Numbered from the stretch's first letter, positions 43,275-52,503 are shown. The stretch is DNA of 64,000 bases from JAQVEM01 sp964603595 (GCA_964603595.1 CAZRVN010000007.1:25435-89434); one strand, 5' to 3'. Notes: generated by a model from the letters alone, not told the origin. A program made the numbers and translations.

Positions 43275-44078
43275 ATGGTATTAAAAAAAGTTACCACAAA
43301 GGATATTATCGGGATGAAGAAAAAAGGTGAGAAAATAACGATGCTTACCGCGTATGATTATTTAATGGCGTCCCAGCTTGATGAATGTGGCATAGATATG
43401 ATTCTGGTGGGAGATTCCCTGGGGAATGTTGTGTTGGGTTATAAGAATACAATACCGGTTACAATGGAAGATATGATACACCACTGCGCTGCAGTTCGCA
43501 GGGGAGTAGAGAGAGCAATGGTTATAGGGGATATGCCGTTTATGTCCTATCAGGCAAGTGTTGAAGAAGCGGTAAGGAATGCAGGGAGACTTTTAAAAGA
43601 AGCGGGTGCAGAAGCGGTAAAAATGGAAGGCGGCGTGGAGTTTTTTGAAACAGTAAAAAAAATAGTGGACTCGGGAATTCCTGTTATGGGTCATTTAGGT
43701 TTTACCCCCCAATCAGTATATAAATTCGGTGGTTACGGAGTCAGGGGAAAAGATAAAGAACAGGCGTCAAAGATGTTAGAGGATGCAAAAGGTCTTGAAG
43801 AAGCCGGTGCGTTTTCAATAGTCCTTGAGAAAATTCCTGCTGCACTTGCAAAAAAGATAACCGGGATTGTAAGCATACCAACAATAGGTATAGGGGCAGG
43901 TGTTGATTGTGACGGCCAGGTTCTTGTAACTCATGATATGCTGGGACTTTTTGAAAAGTTCAGGCCCGCATTTTCAAAGAGATATTCGGAAATAGGGAAG
44001 GAAATGAAAAAATGCTACAGGGAATATATAGAAGAAGTAAAAAATAAAAAGTTCCCTGCGAAAAAGCATTCATATTAA
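43275..44078 (+). CDS. panB: 3-methyl-2-oxobutanoate hydroxymethyltransferase
   Basis: First dedicated step of pantothenate synthesis: adds a hydroxymethyl group from methylene-tetrahydrofolate to 2-oxoisovalerate. 267 residues with MLTAYDYLMA, DMILVGDSLGNVVLG (about 39-53, metal-binding Asp), AVKMEGG, PVMGHLGFTPQS and PTIGIGAGVDCDGQVLV. All are canonical. Spaced 12 bases from the DUF2520 gene. Confidence 0.97.
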   Translation: MVLKKVTTKDIIGMKKKGEKITMLTAYDYLMASQLDECGIDMILVGDSLGNVVLGYKNTIPVTMEDMIHHCAAVRRGVERAMVIGDMPFMSYQASVEEAVRNAGRLLKEAGAEAVKMEGGVEFFETVKKIVDSGIPVMGHLGFTPQSVYKFGGYGVRGKDKEQASKMLEDAKGLEEAGAFSIVLEKIPAALAKKITGIVSIPTIGIGAGVDCDGQVLVTHDMLGLFEKFRPAFSKRYSEIGKEMKKCYREYIEEVKNKKFPAKKHSY

Positions 44079-44150
44079 TGATTATTGGTTTTAATATTTT
44101 CTAATTATAAAATAAATATATAAAAATATTAAAATACACTGACTGGGAAG

Positions 44151-45008
44151 ATGAAGGAAATTAAAAAAATAATAGAATGCAAATCAGTTGTAGAGAAACT
44201 CCGGAAAAAGGGATATAAAATAGGATTTGTCCCAACCATGGGTTCCTTGCATGATGGGCACCTTAATCTTATCAGGATGGCCGGGAGGGAATGTGACTGT
44301 GTAATCATGAGCATATTTTTAAATCCAACGCAGTTTGGACCGGGTGAAGATCTGGGGAAATATCCCAGAAACTTCAGGAAGGACTGTATTAAGGCGAAGA
44401 ATGAGGGAGTAGACTACATGTTTCATCCGGGAGTAGAAGAGATGTATCCTCCGGGTCACAGGACATGGGTTGAGGTAGGAGGACTGAGCAGCATTATGTG
44501 TGGCAGGTTCAGGCCGGGGCATTTCAAAGGAGTTGCCACTGTAGTCTTAAAGTTACTTGATATAATAAATCCTGATAATGCTTATTTCGGGGAGAAAGAT
44601 TATCAGCAGATGGTTATAGTAAGGAGAATGGTTAAAGACCTGAACCTTGGCGTAAAAATAATTAGTTGCCCAACAGTAAGGGAAGAAGATGGCCTTGCTA
44701 TGAGTTCCAGAAACAAATATCTTTCTAAAGAAGAAAGAAAAGAAGCTGTTATTCTATATAGGTGCCTTAATATGGCTGATAGTATGATTGTTGAAGGAGA
44801 AAAAAACCTGAAGAAAATAAAAGATAAGTTAAAAGGGGAGCTAAAGGATAATAAATTTGTAAAAAAAGTGGATTACTTTGATTTTAGAGACCCCCTGACA
44901 TTGGAGAAGAAAAACAGGGTCAGAAGTGGTGATAAAGAGGTACTGGCAGCAGCAGCTGCATGGATTGGCAATACAAGACTTATTGACAATGTGATTATAA
45001 AGTTATAA
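44151..45008 (+). CDS. panC: pantothenate synthetase
   Basis: ATP-dependent condensation of pantoate with beta-alanine. 285 residues: GFVPTMGSLHDGHLNLI (about 24-40, with the HxGH-type nucleotide motif), IFLNPTQFGPGED, FRPGHFKGVATVV, AYFGEKDYQQMVI and the KMSKS-like REEDGLAMSSRNKYL. The DGHL reading keeps the HIGH-type second histidine. Seventy-two bases after panB. Confidence 0.97.
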   Translation: MKEIKKIIECKSVVEKLRKKGYKIGFVPTMGSLHDGHLNLIRMAGRECDCVIMSIFLNPTQFGPGEDLGKYPRNFRKDCIKAKNEGVDYMFHPGVEEMYPPGHRTWVEVGGLSSIMCGRFRPGHFKGVATVVLKLLDIINPDNAYFGEKDYQQMVIVRRMVKDLNLGVKIISCPTVREEDGLAMSSRNKYLSKEERKEAVILYRCLNMADSMIVEGEKNLKKIKDKLKGELKDNKFVKKVDYFDFRDPLTLEKKNRVRSGDKEVLAAAAAWIGNTRLIDNVIIKL

Positions 45009-45064
45009 AAGTAATAATTGTTTGAAAATAGGAAAATAAAAGAGGAAGGCGGCAAAGAATTAAA

Positions 45065-45448
45065 ATGTTAACGTGTGTTTTAAAAAGCAAGATTCATAGA
45101 GCTGTGGTGACAGGTGCAGATATTGATTATATGGGCAGCATAACAATAGATAAAAACTTAATGGAACATGCAAGGATTCTACCTTATGAGAAAGTGATGG
45201 TAGTAAGCCTTGACAGCGGAGAAAGACTGGAAACATATGCCATAGAGGGGAATAAGAATAGCGGAGAAATATGTATAAACGGAGCAGCTGCAAGAAGAAT
45301 ATTGGAGGGTGAAAAAATTATTATATTATCCTTTATTTATATAGCAGATAAAGAAGTACTTGAGCACCGGCCCAGGATAGTTTATGTAGATGAGAAAAAC
45401 AGGATAAGCGGCGAGAAAGATCATGTGGAGAAAGATGACCAATGCTGA
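45065..45448 (+). CDS. panD: aspartate 1-decarboxylase proenzyme
   Basis: Makes beta-alanine for panC. 127 residues. The self-cleavage site is G24-S25 in YMGSITID, which yields the pyruvoyl group. K9 (KSKIHRAVVTGAD) and the GEICINGAAARR region are canonical. The C-terminus carries an extra charged tail that overlaps the next gene by 26 bases. Confidence 0.97.
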   Translation: MLTCVLKSKIHRAVVTGADIDYMGSITIDKNLMEHARILPYEKVMVVSLDSGERLETYAIEGNKNSGEICINGAAARRILEGEKIIILSFIYIADKEVLEHRPRIVYVDEKNRISGEKDHVEKDDQC

Positions 45449-46250
45449 TTTTGAGGGATTTAAACCGATTAAGTTTCTGAAACCTGTAATTATTTTAATT
45501 TTAATAGCTTTTATATCTTTTTTATCCCTAACGTCCTGTGAACTTAAAGATACTGCAGTTGAACAATCAGATGTTTTAGAAAGTGACAGCGGCACCTACG
45601 GGGATGACCTGTATCTTTTTGATTATAAAAAGATTAAATTAGAAAAAACAAATTCAATAGGTGTAGAAATTGGAAAATGTAATCTGTATACGGATATTTA
45701 TGAAGACCTAATAATACTGGGTGAAATAGAAAATGTTTCTACTGTGAATAAGACAGATCTGGAAATAACACTTGATTTTTACAATAAAAACGGAGAAAAG
45801 ATAATATCAGAAACTATACCAGGTATAACCAACTACCTGAAAGCTGGAAGCAGGATGCCATTTTATTATTATCTGTGTGAAAAGGAAAGATATATAGATA
45901 TATCAAAAATACAGGTAGGGGTTAATTACAAGGACTACCACGAGGGATTTAAAGGAAATCCAATTGTTGAGAATGAAAGACACTATTATGCGGATGACGG
46001 GAATTATCTTGTTATTGAAGGAAGATTAATTAATATAGGGACAGAGAAGATAAGAAATTTAAAACTTTTTGCAACTTTTTATAACGACAGGGGGCAGGTT
46101 GTGTTTATAAAAGAGTGTTACCTCTTAAGGGAGGAAATGATTCCTGAAGAAGAGCAGGGGTTTAACCTGAAATTAATGCTTGATGAATACCTGCCTGAAT
46201 TTACACAATATAATTTTGAAGTTTTTTTTGAGGATAAAATAAAAGCATAA
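45423..46250 (+). CDS. lipoprotein with two FxLYD-like domains
   Basis: 275 residues with a signal peptide (hydrophobic about 20-36) and lipobox LTSC ending at C39. Two similar beta-sandwich units follow (about 95-165 and 190-270), each with the pattern of conserved L-x-I/V-x-G-x-I/L-x-N and F-Y-N-x-x-G (IILGEIENVS..DFYNKNGEK; LVIEGRLINIG..TFYNDRGQV), as in FxLYD extracellular domains. Surface-exposed; function unknown. Start ATG 45423 or 45435; it overlaps panD. Confidence 0.7.
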   Translation: MWRKMTNADFEGFKPIKFLKPVIILILIAFISFLSLTSCELKDTAVEQSDVLESDSGTYGDDLYLFDYKKIKLEKTNSIGVEIGKCNLYTDIYEDLIILGEIENVSTVNKTDLEITLDFYNKNGEKIISETIPGITNYLKAGSRMPFYYYLCEKERYIDISKIQVGVNYKDYHEGFKGNPIVENERHYYADDGNYLVIEGRLINIGTEKIRNLKLFATFYNDRGQVVFIKECYLLREEMIPEEEQGFNLKLMLDEYLPEFTQYNFEVFFEDKIKA

Positions 46251-46257
46251 ATATTAT

Positions 46258-47232
46258 TTACAGCCAGTCCTTGTACTTGAAATAGACGAGCATTCCTATG
46301 GATATAATAATCATTGATATTGTAATTATTATAAAGGCATAATAATAGTTTGCCAGGGGTAGGTTGATATTCATTCCATAAATACCAGATATGAGGGTAA
46401 GAGGTAAAATAACTACTGAAAAAATTGTAAGTATACGCATTATGTCATTGATTTTATTTGATAGTAGTGATTGATGGGCATCATGTACCCCTTCTATTAA
46501 TTCCTTGTAATTTTCAAGGGTGTCCCAGATTTTTTCAACGTGGTCGACGAGGTCGCTAAAATAAACCTCAAGAGCTTCTATTAAGAATTCCATATCTTTT
46601 ATCTCAAGTGTTTTAAGTAATTTTCTCTGCGGGAAGATGATATTTCTAAATGTAAGGATATTGGTTCTGATGAGAAGTATGTCTTTTACGTTTTTGCTGC
46701 TCGCTTTTTTAAATATAGAATCTTCAACATTTTGTATGTTTCTGTAAATTTTATTAAGGATAGGGAAATTATAATCTGTTAAAGAGTCAATTACTTTATG
46801 AAGAAGATAACCGGATCCCTTATCAAGAATCTTTTGATTTTCCGCAAGATAGTCAATAGCGTTCTGTATAGGGTTACACAACCCCCTGTGTACAGTTACG
46901 AGGTAATTATTTCCAATAAAAATGTTTACGCTGACCGGTACCAGTCTTCCGGTTTGCTTTATAAAGTGGGGGATATGCAATACAAGGAAAAAATAGTCGT
47001 CATACTCATCAAGCTTTGGTCTCTCAATAATACTGAGGCAATCTTCTATATCCAGGGGATGGAAATTAAAATGGTCCTGTAGGAACTGCATTTTTTCCTT
47101 GCTGGGGTTTTCTATATCAATCCAGATAGTATATTCCGGATTATTAATATAAGGGACAACACTTTTTAGCGTGACTTCATCAAGTAACTTTTTTTCTGTT
47201 TTCTTATATAAAAGGATACTGATGGAGACCAC
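46258..47232 (-). CDS. corA: CorA-family divalent cation transporter
   Basis: 324 residues: a large N-terminal cytoplasmic domain, a long helix, and two C-terminal helices. The pore signature YGMN is in ISGIYGMNINLPL (about 283-295). Transports Mg2+ (or Co2+/Zn2+ in relatives) as a pentamer. The C-terminus after TM2 is short and basic (YFKYKDWL), as in CorA. Convergent with the lipoprotein gene. Confidence 0.93.
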   Translation of the reverse strand: MVSISILLYKKTEKKLLDEVTLKSVVPYINNPEYTIWIDIENPSKEKMQFLQDHFNFHPLDIEDCLSIIERPKLDEYDDYFFLVLHIPHFIKQTGRLVPVSVNIFIGNNYLVTVHRGLCNPIQNAIDYLAENQKILDKGSGYLLHKVIDSLTDYNFPILNKIYRNIQNVEDSIFKKASSKNVKDILLIRTNILTFRNIIFPQRKLLKTLEIKDMEFLIEALEVYFSDLVDHVEKIWDTLENYKELIEGVHDAHQSLLSNKINDIMRILTIFSVVILPLTLISGIYGMNINLPLANYYYAFIIITISMIIISIGMLVYFKYKDWL

Positions 47233-47623
47233 CTCCCATGTTTAAATCTTTATAAAATTTTATAATTATTTATAAAAAAAAGAAATATAAAAATATTAAC
47301 ATTTTGCTATCTGATTAAAAATTATTACGATAAAAATATGCTCAAAGGACAGAGAGTTAGTAAAGATTGTAACTTATCAAGGAAATTTATTAAATAAAAA
47401 AATATTTAAACCCGGGAACTTGCCAGCTTTACAAGTGGATATAGGTGTATTTTTAGAGTTAAAAGCATATTCAAATACGGCATAAGTTATAAAAAGTGGT
47501 TTTATTTGACAGTGGTTTTTTATACTTCTATGATATAAATTGTTTTATAGATTGAAACGTGTATTTATAATATAATTGGTAAACTAATAATACATTGGTC
47601 GTGTCAACAGAATTGAGGTAGAG
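47233..47623 (+). promoter_or_regulatory. 391-base gap with a near-consensus promoter at 47506-47534
   Basis: The gap separates corA from the divergent solute-binding protein gene. TTGACA (47506-47511), 17 bases, TATGAT (47529-47534) is the best promoter match in the window and reads into the solute-binding gene. Transcription would start near 47541, leaving a leader of about 80 bases. The rest is AT-rich with no ORF or clear structure. Confidence 0.6.
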
Positions 47624-49027
47624 ATGTATGTGGATGCCTTCAGCCACTTTAAACTAAAGGACAGGAAATTCTTAAAACTGCTAATAACATTTGCAATTTT
47701 CTTACTGTGTGTATTTACAGTGGTTACAGTATCATGCAGGATGATGGATTCCGGAGGGGATAATGATGCCGGGCAGGCCGATGATGAAACAACAGAAAAT
47801 GCCGGGGACGGAACAGAAGGCGGAGAGAATTTAGAAGTAACAATTACACTATGGGACTGTCTGGAACCAAAAGGGAGACTTGCTCTAATGGAAACAATAG
47901 ATGATTTTATAAGTGAAAATAGTCATATTGAGGTAGAAACAGAGCACTTCAGGAGCCAGGAGGAGCTGGAAGATAAGTTTGAAGCAGCAAGTCTTGCCGG
48001 TGCAGGGCCGGAGCTGGTATTACTGGATTTTGATGGGGTGCAGAGACTTGTCCCCGGGAATGTTGTAAAGGAAATAACAAGTGAAACAATAAGCGGGCTC
48101 GATTACTCCTCATTCCTTGACGGGCTGGTAGAAATTTCCGAGTATAACGGCAGGAATTATATAATTCCATTCAGGAGTTTTGATTTTCTGGTACTCTTTT
48201 ACAACAAAGATATTATAGAAGAACCGCCCTCTGAATTTGAAGAAGTTATTGAGTACTGCAAAGAGGCAAACAGCCCCGGGGAAAACATATACGGATTTCT
48301 TCTCAACAGCAATGAAGCTGACTGGATAATCCCCTTTATAGGAGGGTACGGTGATTGGATTGTTGATTATAACTATAACTCTTTGACTCTGGACAATGAA
48401 GCAACTGTAGAAACTATGGAGTTTCTAAACTATATGTACAATGAAGAAAAAATCTTGCCTCCCGATATGGGGTATAGCGAAATTAATGAATTATTTAAAA
48501 GCGGCAGCGTCCATATGATTATAGATAAAGTCAGTCTGGTAGAAGAATACGAAACGGCAGGGATAAATGTTGGTATGGCAAGGATACCGCAGGTCTGGCA
48601 TGGTAGTAAAAACCCCACACCTCTGATTTCAGGGCTGGGGTTCATGATAAATGTAAATTGTTATGGAAACGAGCTGGGAGCAGTAGACGATCTTATAGGA
48701 TATATGCTGACAGAAGAGGTGCAGACTGAGTGGGCTTCAAGTACAGAAACTTTTCCGGCAATAAAAAATATTGATAGAAGTGATGCAATTGCAAAAGACG
48801 ATATGATTTATGAAGCTTTTCAGCAGGCGAAGTTGTGCAGAGGTAAGCCCTATGAAGAACTTATAATGATTATAAGGGATGCCATAAGAGATAACGCACA
48901 GAGTGTTATCTCACAGGACATACTTCCGGCAGATGCTGCATTAAAAATACAGGAAGACGCATTGAGATTAAGGTCTGGAGATATCGATATTGAAGAAGAA
49001 GCTGAGGAAACAGGAGAGATGGGGTAA
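47624..49027 (+). CDS. extracellular solute-binding lipoprotein (family 1-like)
   Basis: 467 residues. Signal peptide (about 15-36) and lipobox-like VSC with C38, then an acidic Gly/Glu/Asp-rich linker (41-68) and a type I periplasmic-binding-protein fold: ITLWDCLEPKGR, DFISENSHIEVETEHF, GAGPELVLLDFDGVQRLV, PFRSFDFLVLFYNKDI. The family usually binds sugars for ABC uptake. No permease or ATPase gene is adjacent, so the partner genes must be elsewhere. The C-terminus is again acidic. Confidence 0.85.
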   Translation: MYVDAFSHFKLKDRKFLKLLITFAIFLLCVFTVVTVSCRMMDSGGDNDAGQADDETTENAGDGTEGGENLEVTITLWDCLEPKGRLALMETIDDFISENSHIEVETEHFRSQEELEDKFEAASLAGAGPELVLLDFDGVQRLVPGNVVKEITSETISGLDYSSFLDGLVEISEYNGRNYIIPFRSFDFLVLFYNKDIIEEPPSEFEEVIEYCKEANSPGENIYGFLLNSNEADWIIPFIGGYGDWIVDYNYNSLTLDNEATVETMEFLNYMYNEEKILPPDMGYSEINELFKSGSVHMIIDKVSLVEEYETAGINVGMARIPQVWHGSKNPTPLISGLGFMINVNCYGNELGAVDDLIGYMLTEEVQTEWASSTETFPAIKNIDRSDAIAKDDMIYEAFQQAKLCRGKPYEELIMIIRDAIRDNAQSVISQDILPADAALKIQEDALRLRSGDIDIEEEAEETGEMG

Positions 49028-49063
49028 GGCAGGAGTAGTTTAATAATTGAGGAGTGTTGAGTA

Positions 49064-49443
49064 ATGAATGGAAAATATGAGTTTAAGCCCTTTTTTATAA
49101 GGGGGCTTGTAATAATTAATATAGCAGAGCAGATTATGGAATACGGAAAAGCAAGGATTCCTTATTTAGGTATTTTAATGGGGGAGAACAACACAGATAT
49201 AAGCGGGTTTATATTGAAAATGTTATTTAAGGATACCCTGCAGAGGAAGCCGGAATAGAGCCCGGAGATATAATTGTAGAGTTTGATGGCGAGGTAGTGG
49301 ATAATCCTCTGGAGCTGATCGCCAGGATATTGAGGCACAATATAGGTGATATGGTGATTGCAAAGATATACAGAGACGGGGAATACCAGAATATTGAAAT
49401 GGAACTTGATTGCGAGAGCCCGCTTACAAGAAGTGTAAAATAA
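49064..49443 (+). pseudogene. remnant of an HtrA/DegP-type protease (PDZ part), frameshifted
   Basis: The first frame (49064-about 49230) reads INIAEQIMEYGKARIPYLGI, the junction between the protease and PDZ domains of HtrA proteins. A second frame (from about 49231) continues PAEEAGIEPGDIIVEFDGEVVDN, LELIARILRHNIGDMVIAKI and YRDGEYQNIEMEL, a normal PDZ domain, ending at 49443. The frames are joined by a one-base shift between about 49205 and 49230. The serine-protease domain that should precede it is absent. It is probably a decayed gene; a functional small PDZ protein is less likely. Confidence 0.75.
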
Positions 49444-49465
49444 ATAGCTTTAAAAGAAGGTAAAT

Positions 49466-50053
49466 TTGAAGAAGCATAATAATGAAAAAAAACCCCGGAA
49501 AATAGATGAAAAGGTACTGATTGCGAGGTCAAAAAAAGGTGATAAGGCGGCTTTTGAAGAACTGGTCAGGCAATTTTCAAAATATGTGTATACTACTGCC
49601 TTTTTTGTATTAAGGGATGCCTATGAAGCCGAAGATGTAAGCCAGGAAGTATTTGTTAAGGTATATCTTTCGATAAAGGGGTTCAGGGGGCTTTCCAGTT
49701 TTAAGACGTGGATAAGAAAGCTTACGGTAAACACCTGTATTGATAAATTAAGGCTTCATTCAAAAACAAAAGGGAGGAAGGTAAGTCTGGATAAAATAAC
49801 TGAAGAATACGAGATAGTATTTAACAAGTTTGACCAGGGGCTGGAGAATCATTATTTTAACAAAGAAACAGTAAAAGATGTTTTAAAGATTATGGTGAGT
49901 CTCGATGAGAGTTACAGGGTCCCTCTTATCTTAAGAGACCTGCAGGATTATAGTTACAGAGAAATATCGGAACTTACAGGCAAGCCCATCGGGACCGTGA
50001 AGACGAATATCCACCGTGCCAGGAAGATGATAGAGAAGAAAATAAAGAAATAA
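49466..50053 (+). CDS. ECF-type RNA polymerase sigma factor
   Basis: 195 residues with sigma region 2 (about 28-100: FEELVRQFSKYVYTTAFFVLRDAYEAEDVSQEVF, split over helix 2.1-2.4) and region 4 (about 135-190: ISELTGKPIGTVKTNIHRAR helix-turn-helix). TTG start preceded by GAAGG. It directs transcription of a small regulon, usually envelope stress. The membrane protein encoded next may be its regulator, and the HtrA-like remnant upstream fits an envelope-stress setting. Confidence 0.93.
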   Translation: MKKHNNEKKPRKIDEKVLIARSKKGDKAAFEELVRQFSKYVYTTAFFVLRDAYEAEDVSQEVFVKVYLSIKGFRGLSSFKTWIRKLTVNTCIDKLRLHSKTKGRKVSLDKITEEYEIVFNKFDQGLENHYFNKETVKDVLKIMVSLDESYRVPLILRDLQDYSYREISELTGKPIGTVKTNIHRARKMIEKKIKK

Positions 50054-50137
50054 ATTTAAAAAAGATAATATGAAACAAAAATAATTAATTTAAATCTATT
50101 ATAACATAGAATAAAGTTGGCTTGAGAGATTAATATT

Positions 50138-50482
50138 ATGAACAGTATCAATAAATATATAAAAATTGCCAGGGACGCGTTTATAAAACCATCAGGTGAT
50201 ATAGATGGTAAGATAATAGACAGAATATCCCATGTCAAAAAGGGAGACAATAGTTTACTTGATGAAAATTTTCTAGATTTTTTTAAAAAAAGCAATTCAA
50301 GGCTTTATCTGGTTGCTGAGAAAGTAAGAAACAACCAGGGTGCCTTTGCAGCCCTGGTTATAGCTGTTATTCTTATTGCTGTTTTCATTTTTTTTATGGT
50401 TAAAATATTTTCGGGCAGGAGAGAGAAAGGTGGTAATAACTACGAATTATCTTCTTCTGAAAAGGAGACTCAAGAGCAATAA
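50138..50482 (+). CDS. single-pass membrane protein, possible anti-sigma partner
   Basis: 114 residues: a soluble N-terminal half (1-67) and one transmembrane helix (about 69-92) with a short charged tail. It lies 84 bases after the ECF sigma gene in the same direction, the usual place for an anti-sigma factor. There is no HxxxCxxC zinc motif, so it would not be a ZAS-type anti-sigma. Function is inferred only from position. Confidence 0.5.
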   Translation: MNSINKYIKIARDAFIKPSGDIDGKIIDRISHVKKGDNSLLDENFLDFFKKSNSRLYLVAEKVRNNQGAFAALVIAVILIAVFIFFMVKIFSGRREKGGNNYELSSSEKETQEQ

Positions 50483-50647
50483 GCCAATGATGATAATCCA
50501 GAACCAGGGATTGGTAAGCAGTTCCTTTATAGGTTCATATCCAATTTTTCCAAAAGCACTATCAAGAATGTCCTCAAGCCAGCTGTATATATTTAAAAAG
50601 AAAGTTTTTAAATTTTCTGGTGCGAAAAAATTTTTTATTAATTCCAT
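50447..50647 (-). CDS. small tail-anchored membrane protein (hypothetical)
   Basis: 66 residues with an amphipathic N-terminal part and a C-terminal hydrophobic helix ending in basic residues (WFWIIIIGLLLLSLLFRRR), an architecture that looks like a real protein. Against it: no Shine-Dalgarno, and its 3' end overlaps the end of the opposite-strand membrane gene by 36 bases. No family recognised. Confidence 0.4.
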   Translation of the reverse strand: MELIKNFFAPENLKTFFLNIYSWLEDILDSAFGKIGYEPIKELLTNPWFWIIIIGLLLLSLLFRRR

Positions 50648-50726
50648 AATTAATGAATTTTATCGTTTATCTGTTTATTTGTAAAACATTAAGATTTTTT
50701 TGTTAGGCAAGGAAAATAGTTTATAA

Positions 50727-51002
50727 GAGGCTGCAGTTTATGTAACGTGTATCGGTGCGGGGCTTATGAGTGTATTAATGGGCGTCATAACAAATACTCC
50801 TTTTGCTCTTGCTTCAGGAATGGGTATGAACGCAGTAGTTGTCTTAACTATTATTTATGGGCTTGGTTTTATTAGTTATACTTTGATAAAATTATTCAGA
50901 GGTAAATTTAAATACCTTCATCAGCTGATGATTATAGTAAGCGCGCTGTTTACTGTAGTATTCATTGCGGAGGCGATAGTAAAAAAATTTGCCGGTATTT
51001 AA
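50727..51002 (+). pseudogene. remnant of an NCS2-type (AzgA-like) purine permease
   Basis: The frame from just after a TAA at 50724-50726 reads EAAVYVTCIGAGLMSVLMGV, then TNTPFALASGMGMNA, the first membrane region of AzgA/NCS2 permeases. It then passes directly to a segment like the extreme C-terminus (LGFISYTLIKLFRGKFKYLHQ). Several hundred residues of the usual transporter between them, and the N-terminal start, are missing. A large internal deletion is the simplest explanation. A 78-residue open frame from ATG 50766 survives. Confidence 0.65.
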
Positions 51003-51040
51003 TATAATATATAAGTCTAGTTATAATTTTAATACTTGAA

Positions 51041-51871
51041 ATGTTATACCAAAAAATACTACTGGGATATGCATTAATTATAGCTGTAATAGCAGCTATT
51101 TATCTGGTGTCTGCTGTGTATAAATACTTTAACCAGTACTATTATGCTTACAGCCCAAAAAGAGAAGTGGCGGCTAACCCTTTTGATTTAAAGTTATATT
51201 TTGAAGAAGTTTTGTTAAAAGCATCTGATGGAGTAAATCTTTCCGGCTGGTTTATCCCTTCCAGGAATTGTAAAGAGGTAATTTTATTTTTACATGGTAA
51301 TGGCGGTAATATTTCTACCCGGCTTACGCTGATAGATTATTTTAACAGGAAGATAGGCCTTTCAGTCTTTATAATTGATTACCGGGGATATGGGAAGAGC
51401 GAAGGCAGAACTACCGAAGCCGGGACCTACCTGGATGCCAGAGCAGCATGGGATTATCTGATAGTTTCAAAAAAGATAAAGCCAGAAAATATAATAATAT
51501 ACGGCCGGTCACTTGGAGGACCAATAGCAGCACGCCTGGCAGGGGAAGTAGGTGCAAAGTTGCTTATACTGGATTCTACTTTTACTTCAATGAAAGATAT
51601 TGCAGCAGAAATGTATCCTTATCTACCGGTAAGAAGATTTTTTAAATATGACTATCCAACTATCAGTTACCTTAAAAGTGTTAAGTGTCCGTTATTAATA
51701 ATACATAGCAGCGGAGATGACCGTATCCCGTTTTCACATGCTTCAAAGCTATATAATAATGCAAACGAACCCAGACAGGTTCTAAAAATATCCGGGACCC
51801 ATAGAAAAAACTATGTAAAATCCAGAGAGGTATATATAGAAGGGATAAAAAGTTTTATATTAAAATATTGA
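51041..51871 (+). CDS. membrane-anchored alpha/beta hydrolase (BEM46/ABHD13-like)
   Basis: 276 residues: an N-terminal helix (about 4-27), then an alpha/beta-hydrolase domain. Landmarks: LFLHGNGGN (about 84-92, oxyanion loop), DYRGYGKSEG, nucleophile elbow GRSLGG with the serine near residue 157, an aspartate in SSGDDRIPF and a histidine in GTHRKNY. Substrate unknown; relatives are esterases or depalmitoylases. Convergent with a GNAT gene 5 bases away. Confidence 0.85.
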   Translation: MLYQKILLGYALIIAVIAAIYLVSAVYKYFNQYYYAYSPKREVAANPFDLKLYFEEVLLKASDGVNLSGWFIPSRNCKEVILFLHGNGGNISTRLTLIDYFNRKIGLSVFIIDYRGYGKSEGRTTEAGTYLDARAAWDYLIVSKKIKPENIIIYGRSLGGPIAARLAGEVGAKLLILDSTFTSMKDIAAEMYPYLPVRRFFKYDYPTISYLKSVKCPLLIIHSSGDDRIPFSHASKLYNNANEPRQVLKISGTHRKNYVKSREVYIEGIKSFILKY

Positions 51872-51876
51872 AGAAG

Positions 51877-52503
51877 CTAGAGAATTTCTTTTTTCATGTA
51901 TATCCAGTCGCGGTAGCCAAGATATTTTTCTAAAAATTTATAGGATTTTATTATTACATCAGTAAAACCGGATTTTTTATACCGCCTGTAGGCATTTTTA
52001 TTTTCAGCAGCAACCCATAATGTAAGAGCGCTTTTACCATTTTTTCTGGCTTTATCTTCTGCAAATGAGAGCATTTTACATGCGACACCTTTTCTCCTGT
52101 AGTTTTTATCAACTGCCAGATTATCTATATATAAAGTTTTGGGGCTCAGTCTGGGTATTTCAAAACGAGTTAGGGCAAAAGCTTTAAGCGCTTTAGTAAG
52201 GCCAAGGTATTTAATATAAGTGCGGAAACTCCTGTTATAATTTTTTAAATTATCATGGGTTATGAGATCAAGAATCCCGATCACCATACCATTTAACCTG
52301 GCAGCATAATGTCTTTTACTTTTAATATTTCTATGAATATCTGTTTTTATAATATTATATGCTGCATATTTATTGTGATAATATATTAATTTAAGTTTTT
52401 CAAAAAAAGCGTCAATTAATATGGCCATAAAACTATCCAGCTCATGTAGTTCAAGGCCACTTATTTTTACGTCGTAGAAATTATTATTTTTTATATCATT
52501 CAT
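51877..52503 (-). CDS. GNAT-family N-acetyltransferase
   Basis: About 208 residues with the acetyl-CoA motif DKNYRRKGVACKMLSFAEDKA (two-part Q/RxxGxG/A type) and NAYRRYKKSGFTD. The ATG at 52503 overlaps the stop of the upstream DUF2007 gene (ATGAATGA arrangement), indicating translational coupling; a longer frame begins at 52524. Substrate unknown. Confidence 0.82.
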   Translation of the reverse strand: MNDIKNNNFYDVKISGLELHELDSFMAILIDAFFEKLKLIYYHNKYAAYNIIKTDIHRNIKSKRHYAARLNGMVIGILDLITHDNLKNYNRSFRTYIKYLGLTKALKAFALTRFEIPRLSPKTLYIDNLAVDKNYRRKGVACKMLSFAEDKARKNGKSALTLWVAAENKNAYRRYKKSGFTDVIIKSYKFLEKYLGYRDWIYMKKEIL

